From: Bacteroidaceae bacterium
GTDB lineage: Bacteria; Bacteroidota; Bacteroidia; Bacteroidales; Bacteroidaceae
Assembly (NCBI GenBank): GCA_017557475.1
Contig: JAFYYO010000166.1
Span: forward strand, 1 to 6,207
Direction of reading: 5' to 3'
Length of the DNA: 6,207 bases
Made by a program: the position numbers and the translations under genes. The notes under the pieces were generated by a model. It worked only from the letters and a program-made list of their open reading frames with translations, was not told the DNA's origin and did no database searches. Shown here in pieces: positions 1 through 5,349 of the stretch (its first letter is position 1; every line of letters begins with the position of its first letter).

Positions 1-4
1 GGTG

Positions 5-38
5 CTTAATGTCACATGTCACAATGTCACATGTCACA
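5..38 (+). repeat. Left 34-bp inverted repeat with TGTGACA heptamers
   Basis: On the + strand the copy reads CTTA followed by heptamers ATGTCAC, ATGTCAC, one extra A, ATGTCAC, ATGTCAC and a final A. Its reverse complement is identical over all 34 bases to 3838-3871. It sits just upstream of the promoter of the HIRAN gene, so it could also act as an operator. Bases 1-5 (GGTGC) and 45-49 (GCACC) are complementary and bracket the copy, which may be chance. Confidence 0.9.
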
Positions 39-56
39 AAATTTGCACCTTCATGG

Positions 57-86
57 TTTGACTGTTGAAAATATTTTGTATCTTTG
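57..86 (+). promoter_or_regulatory. Bacteroidetes-type promoter of the HIRAN gene
   Basis: A perfect TAnnTTTG -7 box (TATCTTTG, 79-86) lies 18 bases after a TTTG -33 element (57-60). This matches the sigma-A consensus known for Bacteroides and relatives. The start of transcription should fall in the low 90s, giving a leader of roughly 20 bases before the ATG at 112. The leader is A/T-rich, with no Shine-Dalgarno match, as is usual in this phylum. Confidence 0.8.
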
Positions 87-111
87 CAGTCTGATATTAT
101 AAAATGCAATC

Positions 112-1311
112 ATGGCAGAATACGCGATAACGGGCATCAGGTATAGTCTGTGGAAGGAGGGCTCGCTGGAAGAGCGGACCAGGCTGACAGAGGAGTTCCT
201 CAGTCGGCTGGAGAGCGGTACGCCCATGATGTTGGTGGCCGAGCCTGACAACATAAAGGACAGCAATGCGATTGCGGCCTATACGACAGACATTCGCAAG
301 GTGGGCTACATCAAGCACGAGTGTTGCGGAGAATTGAAACCGCTGCTGGAGCCCGATGGCAGGCTGCTGGTGCAGGTCAGCAGAAACGACGGACATGTGA
401 CCTTCTTTGTGGAAGTCCCTGATGTGAAGGACGAGGTTCTGCCCCCTCAGAAGGGCGAACGGGTGTTGCCCGAAAGTCCGTTGCCGACAGGGATTTTCCT
501 ACCTTTCACGGAGGAGGAGCGTGCTTTGCAGGTAGTGGCGCCTCTGCTTTGCGGGATGAAGTTCACGGCCGAGAACGCGGCCGAGTGGCTGAAGCTGACG
601 AGGCTCTATATGCCCCTTTCCCGCCTTTCCCTGAGCCGCGAGGACGATTGCTGGCGCGACCGTATCCTGAAGAAACTCAGGGCTGCCATGAGGCTGAAAA
701 TGGCCGAAAACGAGAAGCGGCAATTGGAGCAGCTCCGCGACGAATTGGTCAGCACTCAGGCCGACTTCCATCGTTCTGGCGAGCATTGGCAGCAAAAGGT
801 CTTCGATGCCCAGTTGAGGCAGTTGAAGGCGGAGGCTGAGCGGGAAGACGGCTTGTTCGAGCGATTCGAGAACCATGTCAAGCAGGAGAAGAGCGGACTC
901 TCCTCCATCCTTGTCCAATTGAAGGACTGGTTCAAGGCGATGCCCCATGCCTCTCTTTGCGATTGCATGGACCATCAGAAGCTGGCCGAGACGCTCAATT
1001 ATCAGGGCGTCTCTCGCAGGGAACTCTACGATGTCTATGCCGCAGTTCTCTTGCTGGAACGCTACCAGAGCATGCAGGAATCGATTGTCTGCAAGCTCAC
1101 CCCAATGTTCTACGGAAACGAGCAGGAGGCAAAGGATTTCCTTGCAGGCATTGGAGGCTTGAAGCCGAAGGAGATAACCTACAAAGTGAATCAGCTGGTA
1201 AGGGACCGGAAGATTTCGAGGATGTCTTGCCGTCGCGACCTTTGGAAGGTGCTTCACGACTGCGGCCTCTACAAACCGACGGAATCGAACTGGAACCAGC
1301 AGATAATCTGA
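112..1311 (+). CDS. HIRAN-domain protein with coiled-coil middle and unrecognised C-terminal domain
   Basis: This 399-aa protein has no signal peptide or membrane segment, so it is probably cytoplasmic. Residues about 3-105 resemble a HIRAN domain: a starting strand (YAITGIRYS), then AEPDNIKDSNAIAAY (43-57) and IRKVGYIKHE (61-70), the usual 'rEpdNpyD.nAvaVy...vGYi' pattern. HIRAN domains in HLTF/Rad5-type proteins bind DNA, including 3' single-strand ends; here it is not fused to a helicase. Residues about 185-275 are charged and heptad-rich, probably a coiled coil. Residues about 280-399 form a compact helical region ending in a conserved-looking segment (RDLWKVLHDCGLYKP, 375-389) that I cannot name. 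The ATG at 112 fits the promoter at 57-86, and the gene ends at its own terminator. Inferred role: DNA binding in support of the downstream primase-helicase. Confidence 0.85.
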   Translation: MAEYAITGIRYSLWKEGSLEERTRLTEEFLSRLESGTPMMLVAEPDNIKDSNAIAAYTTDIRKVGYIKHECCGELKPLLEPDGRLLVQVSRNDGHVTFFVEVPDVKDEVLPPQKGERVLPESPLPTGIFLPFTEEERALQVVAPLLCGMKFTAENAAEWLKLTRLYMPLSRLSLSREDDCWRDRILKKLRAAMRLKMAENEKRQLEQLRDELVSTQADFHRSGEHWQQKVFDAQLRQLKAEAEREDGLFERFENHVKQEKSGLSSILVQLKDWFKAMPHASLCDCMDHQKLAETLNYQGVSRRELYDVYAAVLLLERYQSMQESIVCKLTPMFYGNEQEAKDFLAGIGGLKPKEITYKVNQLVRDRKISRMSCRRDLWKVLHDCGLYKPTESNWNQQII

Positions 1312-1332
1312 CCGACCATATTAATAAGGAAT

Positions 1333-1366
1333 AAGGGGGAATCGACACAAATCGGTTCCCTTTTTT
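1333..1366 (+). terminator. Rho-independent terminator after the HIRAN gene
   Basis: An 8-bp stem (GGGAATCG at 1337-1344 with CGGTTCCC at 1353-1360, one G-U pair) encloses an 8-base loop and is followed directly by six T. It lies 22 bases past the stop of the HIRAN gene, so the primase gene downstream should depend mainly on its own promoter. Confidence 0.85.
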
Positions 1367-1375
1367 GTGCCCCTA

Positions 1376-1428
1376 CTTGTACAACTGCTTGCACGCCACT
1401 TGTATTTGCTTGTATTTGCTTGTATTCC
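1376..1428 (+). repeat. Tandem CTTGTATTTG repeats upstream of the primase promoter
   Basis: Three tandem 10-mers (CTTGTATTTG at 1399-1408 and 1409-1418, CTTGTATTCC at 1419-1428) are preceded by two decayed units that start CTTGTAC (1376) and CTTGCAC (1388). The spacing is 10-12 bases, about one helical turn, so a protein could bind every unit on the same DNA face. The array ends about 46 bases before the -7 box at 1475. It looks like an operator or iteron array; which protein binds it, if any, is unknown. Confidence 0.65.
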
Positions 1429-1474
1429 AGTCTGTTATGAACGATTTTCCTATGGTATTCCGAGAATAATGTTG

Positions 1475-1482
1475 TAACTTTG
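1475..1482 (+). promoter_or_regulatory. -7 box of the primase-helicase promoter
   Basis: TAACTTTG matches TAnnTTTG exactly. No good TTTG lies at the expected -33 position (around 1451-1456 reads TATGGT), so the promoter may be weak or activator-dependent, perhaps through the repeat array just upstream. Transcription from here would give a leader of about 160 bases before the ATG at 1649, much longer than that of the HIRAN gene. Confidence 0.65.
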
Positions 1483-1514
1483 CACTCGTCAAAGCCGAAC
1501 GAACAGGCCGAGAC

Positions 1515-1652
1515 ATGAAACTCACATTATTAATAATTAAAACCCGCCGAAAAGGACGGCGGATGCAGAGCAGAAGCTTTCGGAGAGTTTTCGCGGAAGA
1601 TGGCCATCGAACTCGAAAGAAACTTCTTCGAAGCAAAATCTATTCTGTATGA
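1515..1652 (+). CDS. Possible 45-aa basic leader peptide overlapping the primase start
   Basis: Reading from ATG at 1515, an open frame of 45 codons starts MKLTLLIIKTRRKGRR and ends KIYSV. It has 16 Lys/Arg and only two acidic residues. Its TGA (1650-1652) overlaps the primase ATG (1649-1651) as ATGA, the classic arrangement for translational coupling. It starts shortly after the predicted transcription start from the -7 box at 1475. No family is recognised. It could be a real small protein, a leader peptide controlling the primase gene, or chance in a structured 5' untranslated region: a hairpin (CCGCCG at 1544-1549 with CGGCGG at 1557-1562) lies within it. The exact overlap is the main reason to list it. 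Confidence 0.35.
   Translation: MKLTLLIIKTRRKGRRMQSRSFRRVFAEDGHRTRKKLLRSKIYSV
1544..1562 (+). other. GC-rich hairpin in the primase leader
   Basis: A perfect 6-bp GC stem (CCGCCG / CGGCGG) encloses the loop AAAAGGA. It has no T-run after it, so it is not a terminator. In the long leader it could affect translation of the small ORF or of the primase gene. Confidence 0.4.
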
Positions 1653-3826
1653 ATTCAAATGTATTTACTTGTATTGGAATGAGCCATGGTGCTCCCGTTA
1701 AGCCCGCAAAAAGGGAGGATTGGGAGAAGATGCGACGCGAACCTTGGCTGGCTGAAATGTGCGCTAAGATTGAGGCTGGAGATGCAGAACTGAAGCATCG
1801 CCTTCCTGTCTGGACTCCGCATTGCGCTGAGTTTAAGGCAGATCACAGAGCAATCGCCGACGCCCTGAAGCCCCTCAACCGACTGATGCTCGACTTCGAC
1901 GAGAAAGGGCACACAAGCGACATAATGTTGCAATTAAAAATTAAAAATGAAAAATTAAAAGTGGCTGGCATCGAGGTCTTGATGATTGAGGAGAGCGTCA
2001 GAAGGGGAACGCATGTCCTCGTGGAACTGCCCGAAGGAAAGAGCGCCGAAGAGGCTCAGGAACTGATGAAAGAGGCAACAGGCTTCGAGCCCGATGCCGC
2101 CGTGAAAGATGTCTCCCGTTGCATCTACATGGTGCCTGAAGACCACACAAAGTATGTGAGCGAGAAACTCTTTAGCCCCATCTCCGCCTCAAGTCCAAGT
2201 CCAACTCCACAAGTCTCCCCTAAAGGGGGAGATTTAGAGGGGGCTTCTTTTCGCGGCATTCCCTATTCCTCAATCATTCAGGAATGGTGGCTCCGAAATG
2301 GAGGCGAACCTCAGCAAGGGGAAAGGAACGTGAAGCTCCACAAACTGGCCACAAACCTGCGCTCTATCTGCGACAACAGGAAGGAAGTCCTCTTGGCCGT
2401 AATGCCGCGATTCGGGCTCACGGAAGCCGAAGTGAGGAGCATTGTCGATTCCGCTTGCAAAGAGACTCCTAAAGGCATCAGCAAGATGATGGAGAGCATC
2501 ATCAAGGCGGAAGAAGCAAAGCAGAAAATGGAAGAGCAGGAAGCGGAAGCCGTTGCCGAAGCAATCGGCGTGAGACTCAATGTCCGCTCTCTCCCAATCG
2601 GCCTGAAAGAGAGTCTGGCAGGCGTTCCTGTAGCCATGCAGATGCCCGTTCTCTGCGCTGTAATGCCCATCGCTGCAGCCTATGCCGACGGCGTTGAGGT
2701 GGAGTATTGCGACGGCTTTCGTCAGCACCTCGGCCTCATGTCGATCATTCGAGGCGAGCAGGCTAGCGGCAAGAGTGTCTGCAAGAGTGCTATCGATGTC
2801 TGGAAGCGTCAGTTCGACGAGGAAGACGCCGTTGCCCGAAAGCGCGAAGAAGCGTGGAAGGAACGCAAGAAAGGTCGCAAAGCCAACGAAAAGGCTCCCG
2901 ACGACCCCAAAGTCCTGATTCGAATGGTGCCGGTAACGGTCTCCTGTTCAACCCTCCTGAAGCGACTGAAGAACGCTAAAGGCCATTGCCTCTATTCCTT
3001 CTGCGAAGAACTCGACACACTTCGCAAAACCAACGGAGCAGGCAGTTGGAGTTCGAAGTACGACATCTATCGACTCTCCTTCGACAAAGGCGAATGGGGA
3101 CAGGACTACAACTCCGACCAAGCAGAATCGGGAGTCGTGAATGTGGCCTACAACTGGACGATTCTCGGCACCAACGGAGCATTGCGGAAGTGCTTCAAGA
3201 GCGACAACATCGAGAACGGACTCAGTTCCAGAGTGCTCGTCTCGGAAATGCCCGACTCCACCTTCGCTAAGATGCCGAAGTATGGAAAGCGTTCCGAAGA
3301 ATGCGAGGCAAGAATCCAAGAGGCAGTCACACGTCTTCGCTCAGTATCGGGCTTGATAGATGTGCCCCGACTGAGGAGAGCCATCGAGAACTGGGTGGAA
3401 CGGAAGCGAGTGGAAGCCTCGAAAGACCTCGACAAAGTGAAGGACGTCTATCGCAAACGAGCCGCAGTAATCGGTTTCCGTTGCGGCGTCATCTTCCACA
3501 TCTTGAATGGTATGGGGAAGGAAACAAACGCTTGTCTCGAGTTCGCCAAGATGATGGCCGAGTATTGCCTGAATCAGCAGATTCTTGCATTCGGACAGAG
3601 CCTTGAAAGCCAGTTCGTCGACGCAAGTAGCGAATGTCAGCGTTATGGCTCAAACCACAGCGTCTTCGACCAATTGCCTCCCATATTCACAATGGATGAT
3701 TTGCGAGCCCTTAAGCAGAACAAATGCGGAGAGGCAGCAATCAGGCAGATTATTTCTCGCTGGTTTCGTGATGGCTGGATTGAGAAGACAGAAGACAAAC
3801 GCTGGCGAAAGATTAGAACAAAATGA
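1649..3826 (+). CDS. PrimPol (BT4734/VirE_N-like) - PriCT-like - DUF3987-like ATPase fusion with winged helix
   Basis: This 725-aa protein looks like a primase-helicase of mobile-element type. Residues about 5-175 fit the BT4734/BF3469 N-terminal domain (Pfam 'VirE_N'), a relative of archaeo-eukaryotic primases: LDFD (81-84) as motif I, GTHVLVEL (120-127, H122) as motif II, and DVSRCIY (154-160) as a motif III candidate. Residues about 209-270 form a helical PriCT-like domain. Residues about 320-570 resemble DUF3987, with Walker A GEQASGKS (369-376), a Walker B-like CLYSFCEELD (447-456), LGTNG (506-510) as a sensor candidate, and an Arg-finger candidate R528. Residues about 673-722 look like a winged helix. 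Expected role: priming and unwinding DNA, or replication initiation. Position 1649 is preferred as the start because it supplies a first beta strand (NVFTCIG); ATG 1679 is an alternative. The gene has no helicase loader or Rep partner nearby. Two repeat-derived stretches lie inside it. Catalysis is inferred, not shown. Confidence 0.85.
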   Translation: MNSNVFTCIGMSHGAPVKPAKREDWEKMRREPWLAEMCAKIEAGDAELKHRLPVWTPHCAEFKADHRAIADALKPLNRLMLDFDEKGHTSDIMLQLKIKNEKLKVAGIEVLMIEESVRRGTHVLVELPEGKSAEEAQELMKEATGFEPDAAVKDVSRCIYMVPEDHTKYVSEKLFSPISASSPSPTPQVSPKGGDLEGASFRGIPYSSIIQEWWLRNGGEPQQGERNVKLHKLATNLRSICDNRKEVLLAVMPRFGLTEAEVRSIVDSACKETPKGISKMMESIIKAEEAKQKMEEQEAEAVAEAIGVRLNVRSLPIGLKESLAGVPVAMQMPVLCAVMPIAAAYADGVEVEYCDGFRQHLGLMSIIRGEQASGKSVCKSAIDVWKRQFDEEDAVARKREEAWKERKKGRKANEKAPDDPKVLIRMVPVTVSCSTLLKRLKNAKGHCLYSFCEELDTLRKTNGAGSWSSKYDIYRLSFDKGEWGQDYNSDQAESGVVNVAYNWTILGTNGALRKCFKSDNIENGLSSRVLVSEMPDSTFAKMPKYGKRSEECEARIQEAVTRLRSVSGLIDVPRLRRAIENWVERKRVEASKDLDKVKDVYRKRAAVIGFRCGVIFHILNGMGKETNACLEFAKMMAEYCLNQQILAFGQSLESQFVDASSECQRYGSNHSVFDQLPPIFTMDDLRALKQNKCGEAAIRQIISRWFRDGWIEKTEDKRWRKIRTK
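1660..1675 (+). repeat. Copy of the upstream TGTATTTGCTTGTATT motif inside the primase start
   Basis: TGTATTTACTTGTATT here matches TGTATTTGCTTGTATT at 1401-1416, and the overlapping copy at 1411-1426, at 15 of 16 bases. It covers codons 4-9 of the primase gene. A match both upstream of the promoter and at the start of translation could be a paired operator, or a trace of a local duplication. Confidence 0.5.
1933..1960 (+). repeat. In-frame ATTAAAA heptamer tract inside the primase domain
   Basis: Four 7-base units in exact phase (ATTAAAA, ATTAAAA, ATGAAAA, ATTAAAA) encode part of LQLKIKNEKLKV (residues 94-105), between primase motifs I and II. AT-rich tracts of this kind are familiar from Bacteroidetes intergenic DNA, and finding one in a catalytic domain is odd. 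The total of 28 bases is not a multiple of three. Confidence 0.8.
2191..2246 (+). repeat. Hexamer run plus palindromic Bacteroidetes-type repeat in the interdomain linker
   Basis: Three hexamers (AAGTCC, AAGTCC, AACTCC; 2191-2208) lead into a palindromic repeat at 2211-2246 with a 7-bp stem (TCTCCCC 2214-2220 with GGGGAGA 2226-2232) and outer AAG/CTT ends. I recognise this AAGTCTCCCC...GGGGGCTT type as a dispersed, usually intergenic repeat in Bacteroidetes (from memory, not searched). Here it is read in frame as a Ser/Pro/Gly linker (residues about 181-200) joining the primase and PriCT-like domains. Confidence 0.6.
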
Positions 3827-3837
3827 GAACCCCAAAA

Positions 3838-3871
3838 TGTGACATGTGACATTGTGACATGTGACATTAAG
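3838..3871 (-). repeat. Right 34-bp inverted repeat with TGTGACA heptamers
   Basis: This copy reads T, then heptamers GTGACAT, GTGACAT, one extra T, GTGACAT, GTGACAT, then TAAG. It is the exact reverse complement of 5-38. It starts 12 bases after the last base of the primase gene. The bases just outside (GGTG from 3871) resemble the bases outside the left copy (GGTG, 1-4). Confidence 0.9.
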
Positions 3872-3923
3872 GTGTTTCCATATTCACAATTAATTTTTGA
3901 ACCCTAGCAAGGGAACAAGAGAC

Positions 3924-3955
3924 AGCCTCGAACCAACTTCGGGGCTTTCTTTTCT
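3924..3955 (+). terminator. Intrinsic terminator for + strand transcription
   Basis: A 9-bp stem (AGCCTCGAA 3924-3932 with TTCGGGGCT 3938-3946, one G-U pair) has a 5-base loop and is followed by TTCTTTTCT. On the - strand the hairpin is not followed by a T-run, so it serves + transcription only. It lies outside the right inverted repeat, so it may terminate the primase transcript or may originally have belonged to a gene to the left of the window. Confidence 0.7.
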
Positions 3956-3981
3956 CCCTATTCCCTATTCTCTATTCCCTA
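3954..3981 (-). repeat. TTCCCTA heptamer tract at the end of the 435-aa gene
   Basis: There are four units in phase: CTCCCTA, TTCCCTA, TTCTCTA, TTCCCTA. In - strand sense the tract (TAGGGAA-type) begins with the TAG stop codon (3981-3979) of the secreted-protein gene and runs to the + strand terminator. Confidence 0.75.
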
Positions 3982-5286
3982 TTTCTTCTTCGGCAAGCCG
4001 CGATGCAGTTGCATGGTGTTTCCCTTTAGTTGCCGGATGGCATCCTTCAGATATTTGTTGGTTGCGCGCTCTTGATCTGAAGGCGGGATGTTGTATTTCG
4101 ACCTGTTGGGCATGTGGAAACTGGTGTCCTGAAAGGCAATACGCTCTTCTTCTTTGGTACGCTTCACGATTCCCGTCGTAGCCCAAAGCAAAGAGTCATA
4201 ACCTACCTCGTCGATGGTTCGCAGCATATTGTCCCCTACCCGTTTCGACTTATTGAACGCCATCTCTTTGTCACCAAGATTGAAGAGCAGATATCTCAAC
4301 TTCACTTGGTTCTGGATGATTGTTCCCGACATATTGGCTATCTCGGAGTACCCGTGGTCGTGGCGGTAGTCCACATGCATGGTGTACTGCACGGTATCGA
4401 TGGAGAGGCGTCGACGCGCATTGTCGTAGGCTCTTAGATAGAGTCCTCGCATCTTTCCGTCGAAGCGAAGGAGTTGGCATTTCTTATAATCGACATACAT
4501 GGTTCCTTCGAGGATTGGCTGGGTGAAGGTGTAGTTCTCTCTTCCCTCGACGCGTATCTTGCGAATCTCTGTGCCGTCGTCCTCGAAAGCCGCTGTGCAA
4601 GTGACGTCGTAGAGTTTGCCTTTCCTGTCCAAGACGATGTCGGCAGGAACGAGGGCGAAGTCCCAGAAGTCGAAGTTGACCAAGACGGGAGCAAGTCGGA
4701 GGAAGACATGGAGATTGGTGCTTCCCAAGCCTTTCAGGTCGGGATTGTCGAAGACTCCCCCTCTTTCTGTAAGCAAGCCTCGATTGCCGCTGTGGAAGGT
4801 GATGTCGCGCATCTGCACACACGACTTTGCGCTCAGGAAAGCTTCCGCCAGTTCATCGGTTCCTGGGTATTGAGTAGTGAAGCGGAAGAAGTATTTGCCT
4901 AAGGTTTTTTGATTCTTCTTAGCTTCCTTTTGCATCTTGCGCACCAATCGAGCCAAGACATCATCGGCTCCCATTACGGTTATCTCGCGAAGCGTATTGC
5001 TGATAGGCTTCATGCGAATAACGGGAGGTAGTTCGGAAGCTTTGAAGCTGACTTTCTGATATCCGATGCTCGAAATGCGAAGCACATCGGAAGGAAGACA
5101 TTCGAGACAGAACTCGCCATCGTAGTTGCTGATTGTGCCACAAGTGGACGAGACATAGACGTTGGCATAGGGAACAGGCTCTCCCGTCTCGGCATCCATA
5201 ACGACAGCCGTCACCGAATCCAACAATTCTTGTCCAAGCATCACCCCAGACAAACCAAGCAATATTATGAAGAGAAAACGTCTCAT
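3979..5286 (-). CDS. Secreted protein with CarboxypepD_reg-like N-terminal domain
   Basis: This 435-aa protein begins with a signal peptide (MRRFLFIILLGLSGVMLGQ; charged start, hydrophobic core, likely cleavage near residue 18, no lipobox Cys). Residues about 24-103 match the carboxypeptidase-regulatory-like beta-sandwich common in Bacteroidetes exported proteins: VMDAETGEPVPYANVYV, then a NYDGEFCLECLP stretch and RISSIGYQKV. Despite the name it carries no peptidase site. Residues about 104-435 show mixed helices and many alternating strands of unknown function, ending in a basic tail (PKKK). There is no beta-barrel-like C-terminus, and the protein is shorter than TonB-dependent receptors or the longer DUF5686-type proteins that carry this N-terminal domain. 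It follows the large partial gene by 62 bp in the same direction without a visible promoter, so co-transcription is likely. Probable location: periplasm or outer-membrane periphery. Confidence 0.85.
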   Translation of the reverse strand: MRRFLFIILLGLSGVMLGQELLDSVTAVVMDAETGEPVPYANVYVSSTCGTISNYDGEFCLECLPSDVLRISSIGYQKVSFKASELPPVIRMKPISNTLREITVMGADDVLARLVRKMQKEAKKNQKTLGKYFFRFTTQYPGTDELAEAFLSAKSCVQMRDITFHSGNRGLLTERGGVFDNPDLKGLGSTNLHVFLRLAPVLVNFDFWDFALVPADIVLDRKGKLYDVTCTAAFEDDGTEIRKIRVEGRENYTFTQPILEGTMYVDYKKCQLLRFDGKMRGLYLRAYDNARRRLSIDTVQYTMHVDYRHDHGYSEIANMSGTIIQNQVKLRYLLFNLGDKEMAFNKSKRVGDNMLRTIDEVGYDSLLWATTGIVKRTKEEERIAFQDTSFHMPNRSKYNIPPSDQERATNKYLKDAIRQLKGNTMQLHRGLPKKK

Positions 5287-5292
5287 TTATTG

Positions 5293-5298
5293 TCCTTC
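5293..5298 (-). promoter_or_regulatory. Shine-Dalgarno-like site of the 435-aa gene
   Basis: On the - strand GAAGGA ends six bases before the ATG (5286-5284). It supports this start and is formed by the last, decayed unit of the heptamer tract next to it. Strong SD sites are uncommon in this phylum, so its importance is uncertain. Confidence 0.45.
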
Positions 5299-5300
5299 AC

Positions 5301-5349
5301 ACATCTTACTTCTTACTTCTTACATCATACATCATACTTCATACTTCTT
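5301..5349 (-). repeat. Seven-unit GAAGTAT/GATGTAA-type heptamer tract between two genes
   Basis: Seven 7-base units sit in exact phase. On the + strand they read ACATCTT, ACTTCTT, ACTTCTT, ACATCAT, ACATCAT, ACTTCAT, ACTTCTT (consensus ACWTCWT). The tract fills nearly all of the 62-bp gap between the two - strand genes and starts at the stop codon (5351-5349) of the upstream gene. I see no -7 box in it, so I do not read it as a promoter. Confidence 0.85.

Larger units (their letters stand above)
5..3871. mobile_element. Putative inverted-repeat-bounded cassette (HIRAN protein + primase-helicase)
   Basis: Seen: two exact 34-bp inverted copies (5-38 and 3838-3871) enclose two + strand genes, with little spare DNA at either end: 18 bp from the left repeat to the -33 box and 11 bp from the primase stop to the right repeat. 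Each copy has the same internal pattern of two heptamers, one extra base, and two heptamers. Inferred: this shared pattern suggests the copies descend from one sequence and mark the ends of a unit. The genes encode a DNA-end-binding type of domain and a replication-type enzyme, which fits a replicating or formerly mobile element. Against: no transposase, integrase or resolvase is visible, the left flank is only 4 bp, and base composition does not differ obviously from the right-hand genes. It could instead be a chromosomal gene pair flanked by dispersed repeats. Confidence 0.45.

Noticed and set aside
5..38. CRP-like operator (TGTGA-N6-TCACA)
   Set aside because: The units within each copy are direct repeats of TGTGACA, not an inverted TGTGA/TCACA pair, so the CRP half-site arrangement is absent.
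499..1257. A 252-codon open frame on the - strand inside the HIRAN gene
   Set aside because: It lies wholly opposite a well-supported coding frame with recognisable domain motifs, its own promoter and its own terminator; its product resembles nothing I know. It is a shadow caused by GC-rich codon use.
2270..2728. A 152-codon open frame on the - strand inside the primase-helicase gene
   Set aside because: It overlaps the PriCT-like region of a frame with clear motifs, and there is no promoter or family match.
4474..4902. A 142-codon open frame on the + strand across the 435-aa secreted-protein gene
   Set aside because: It is antisense to a gene with a signal peptide and a recognisable N-terminal domain; no promoter box precedes it.
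5301..5349. CRISPR array
   Set aside because: The units are 7 bases with no spacers; this is a simple tandem tract.
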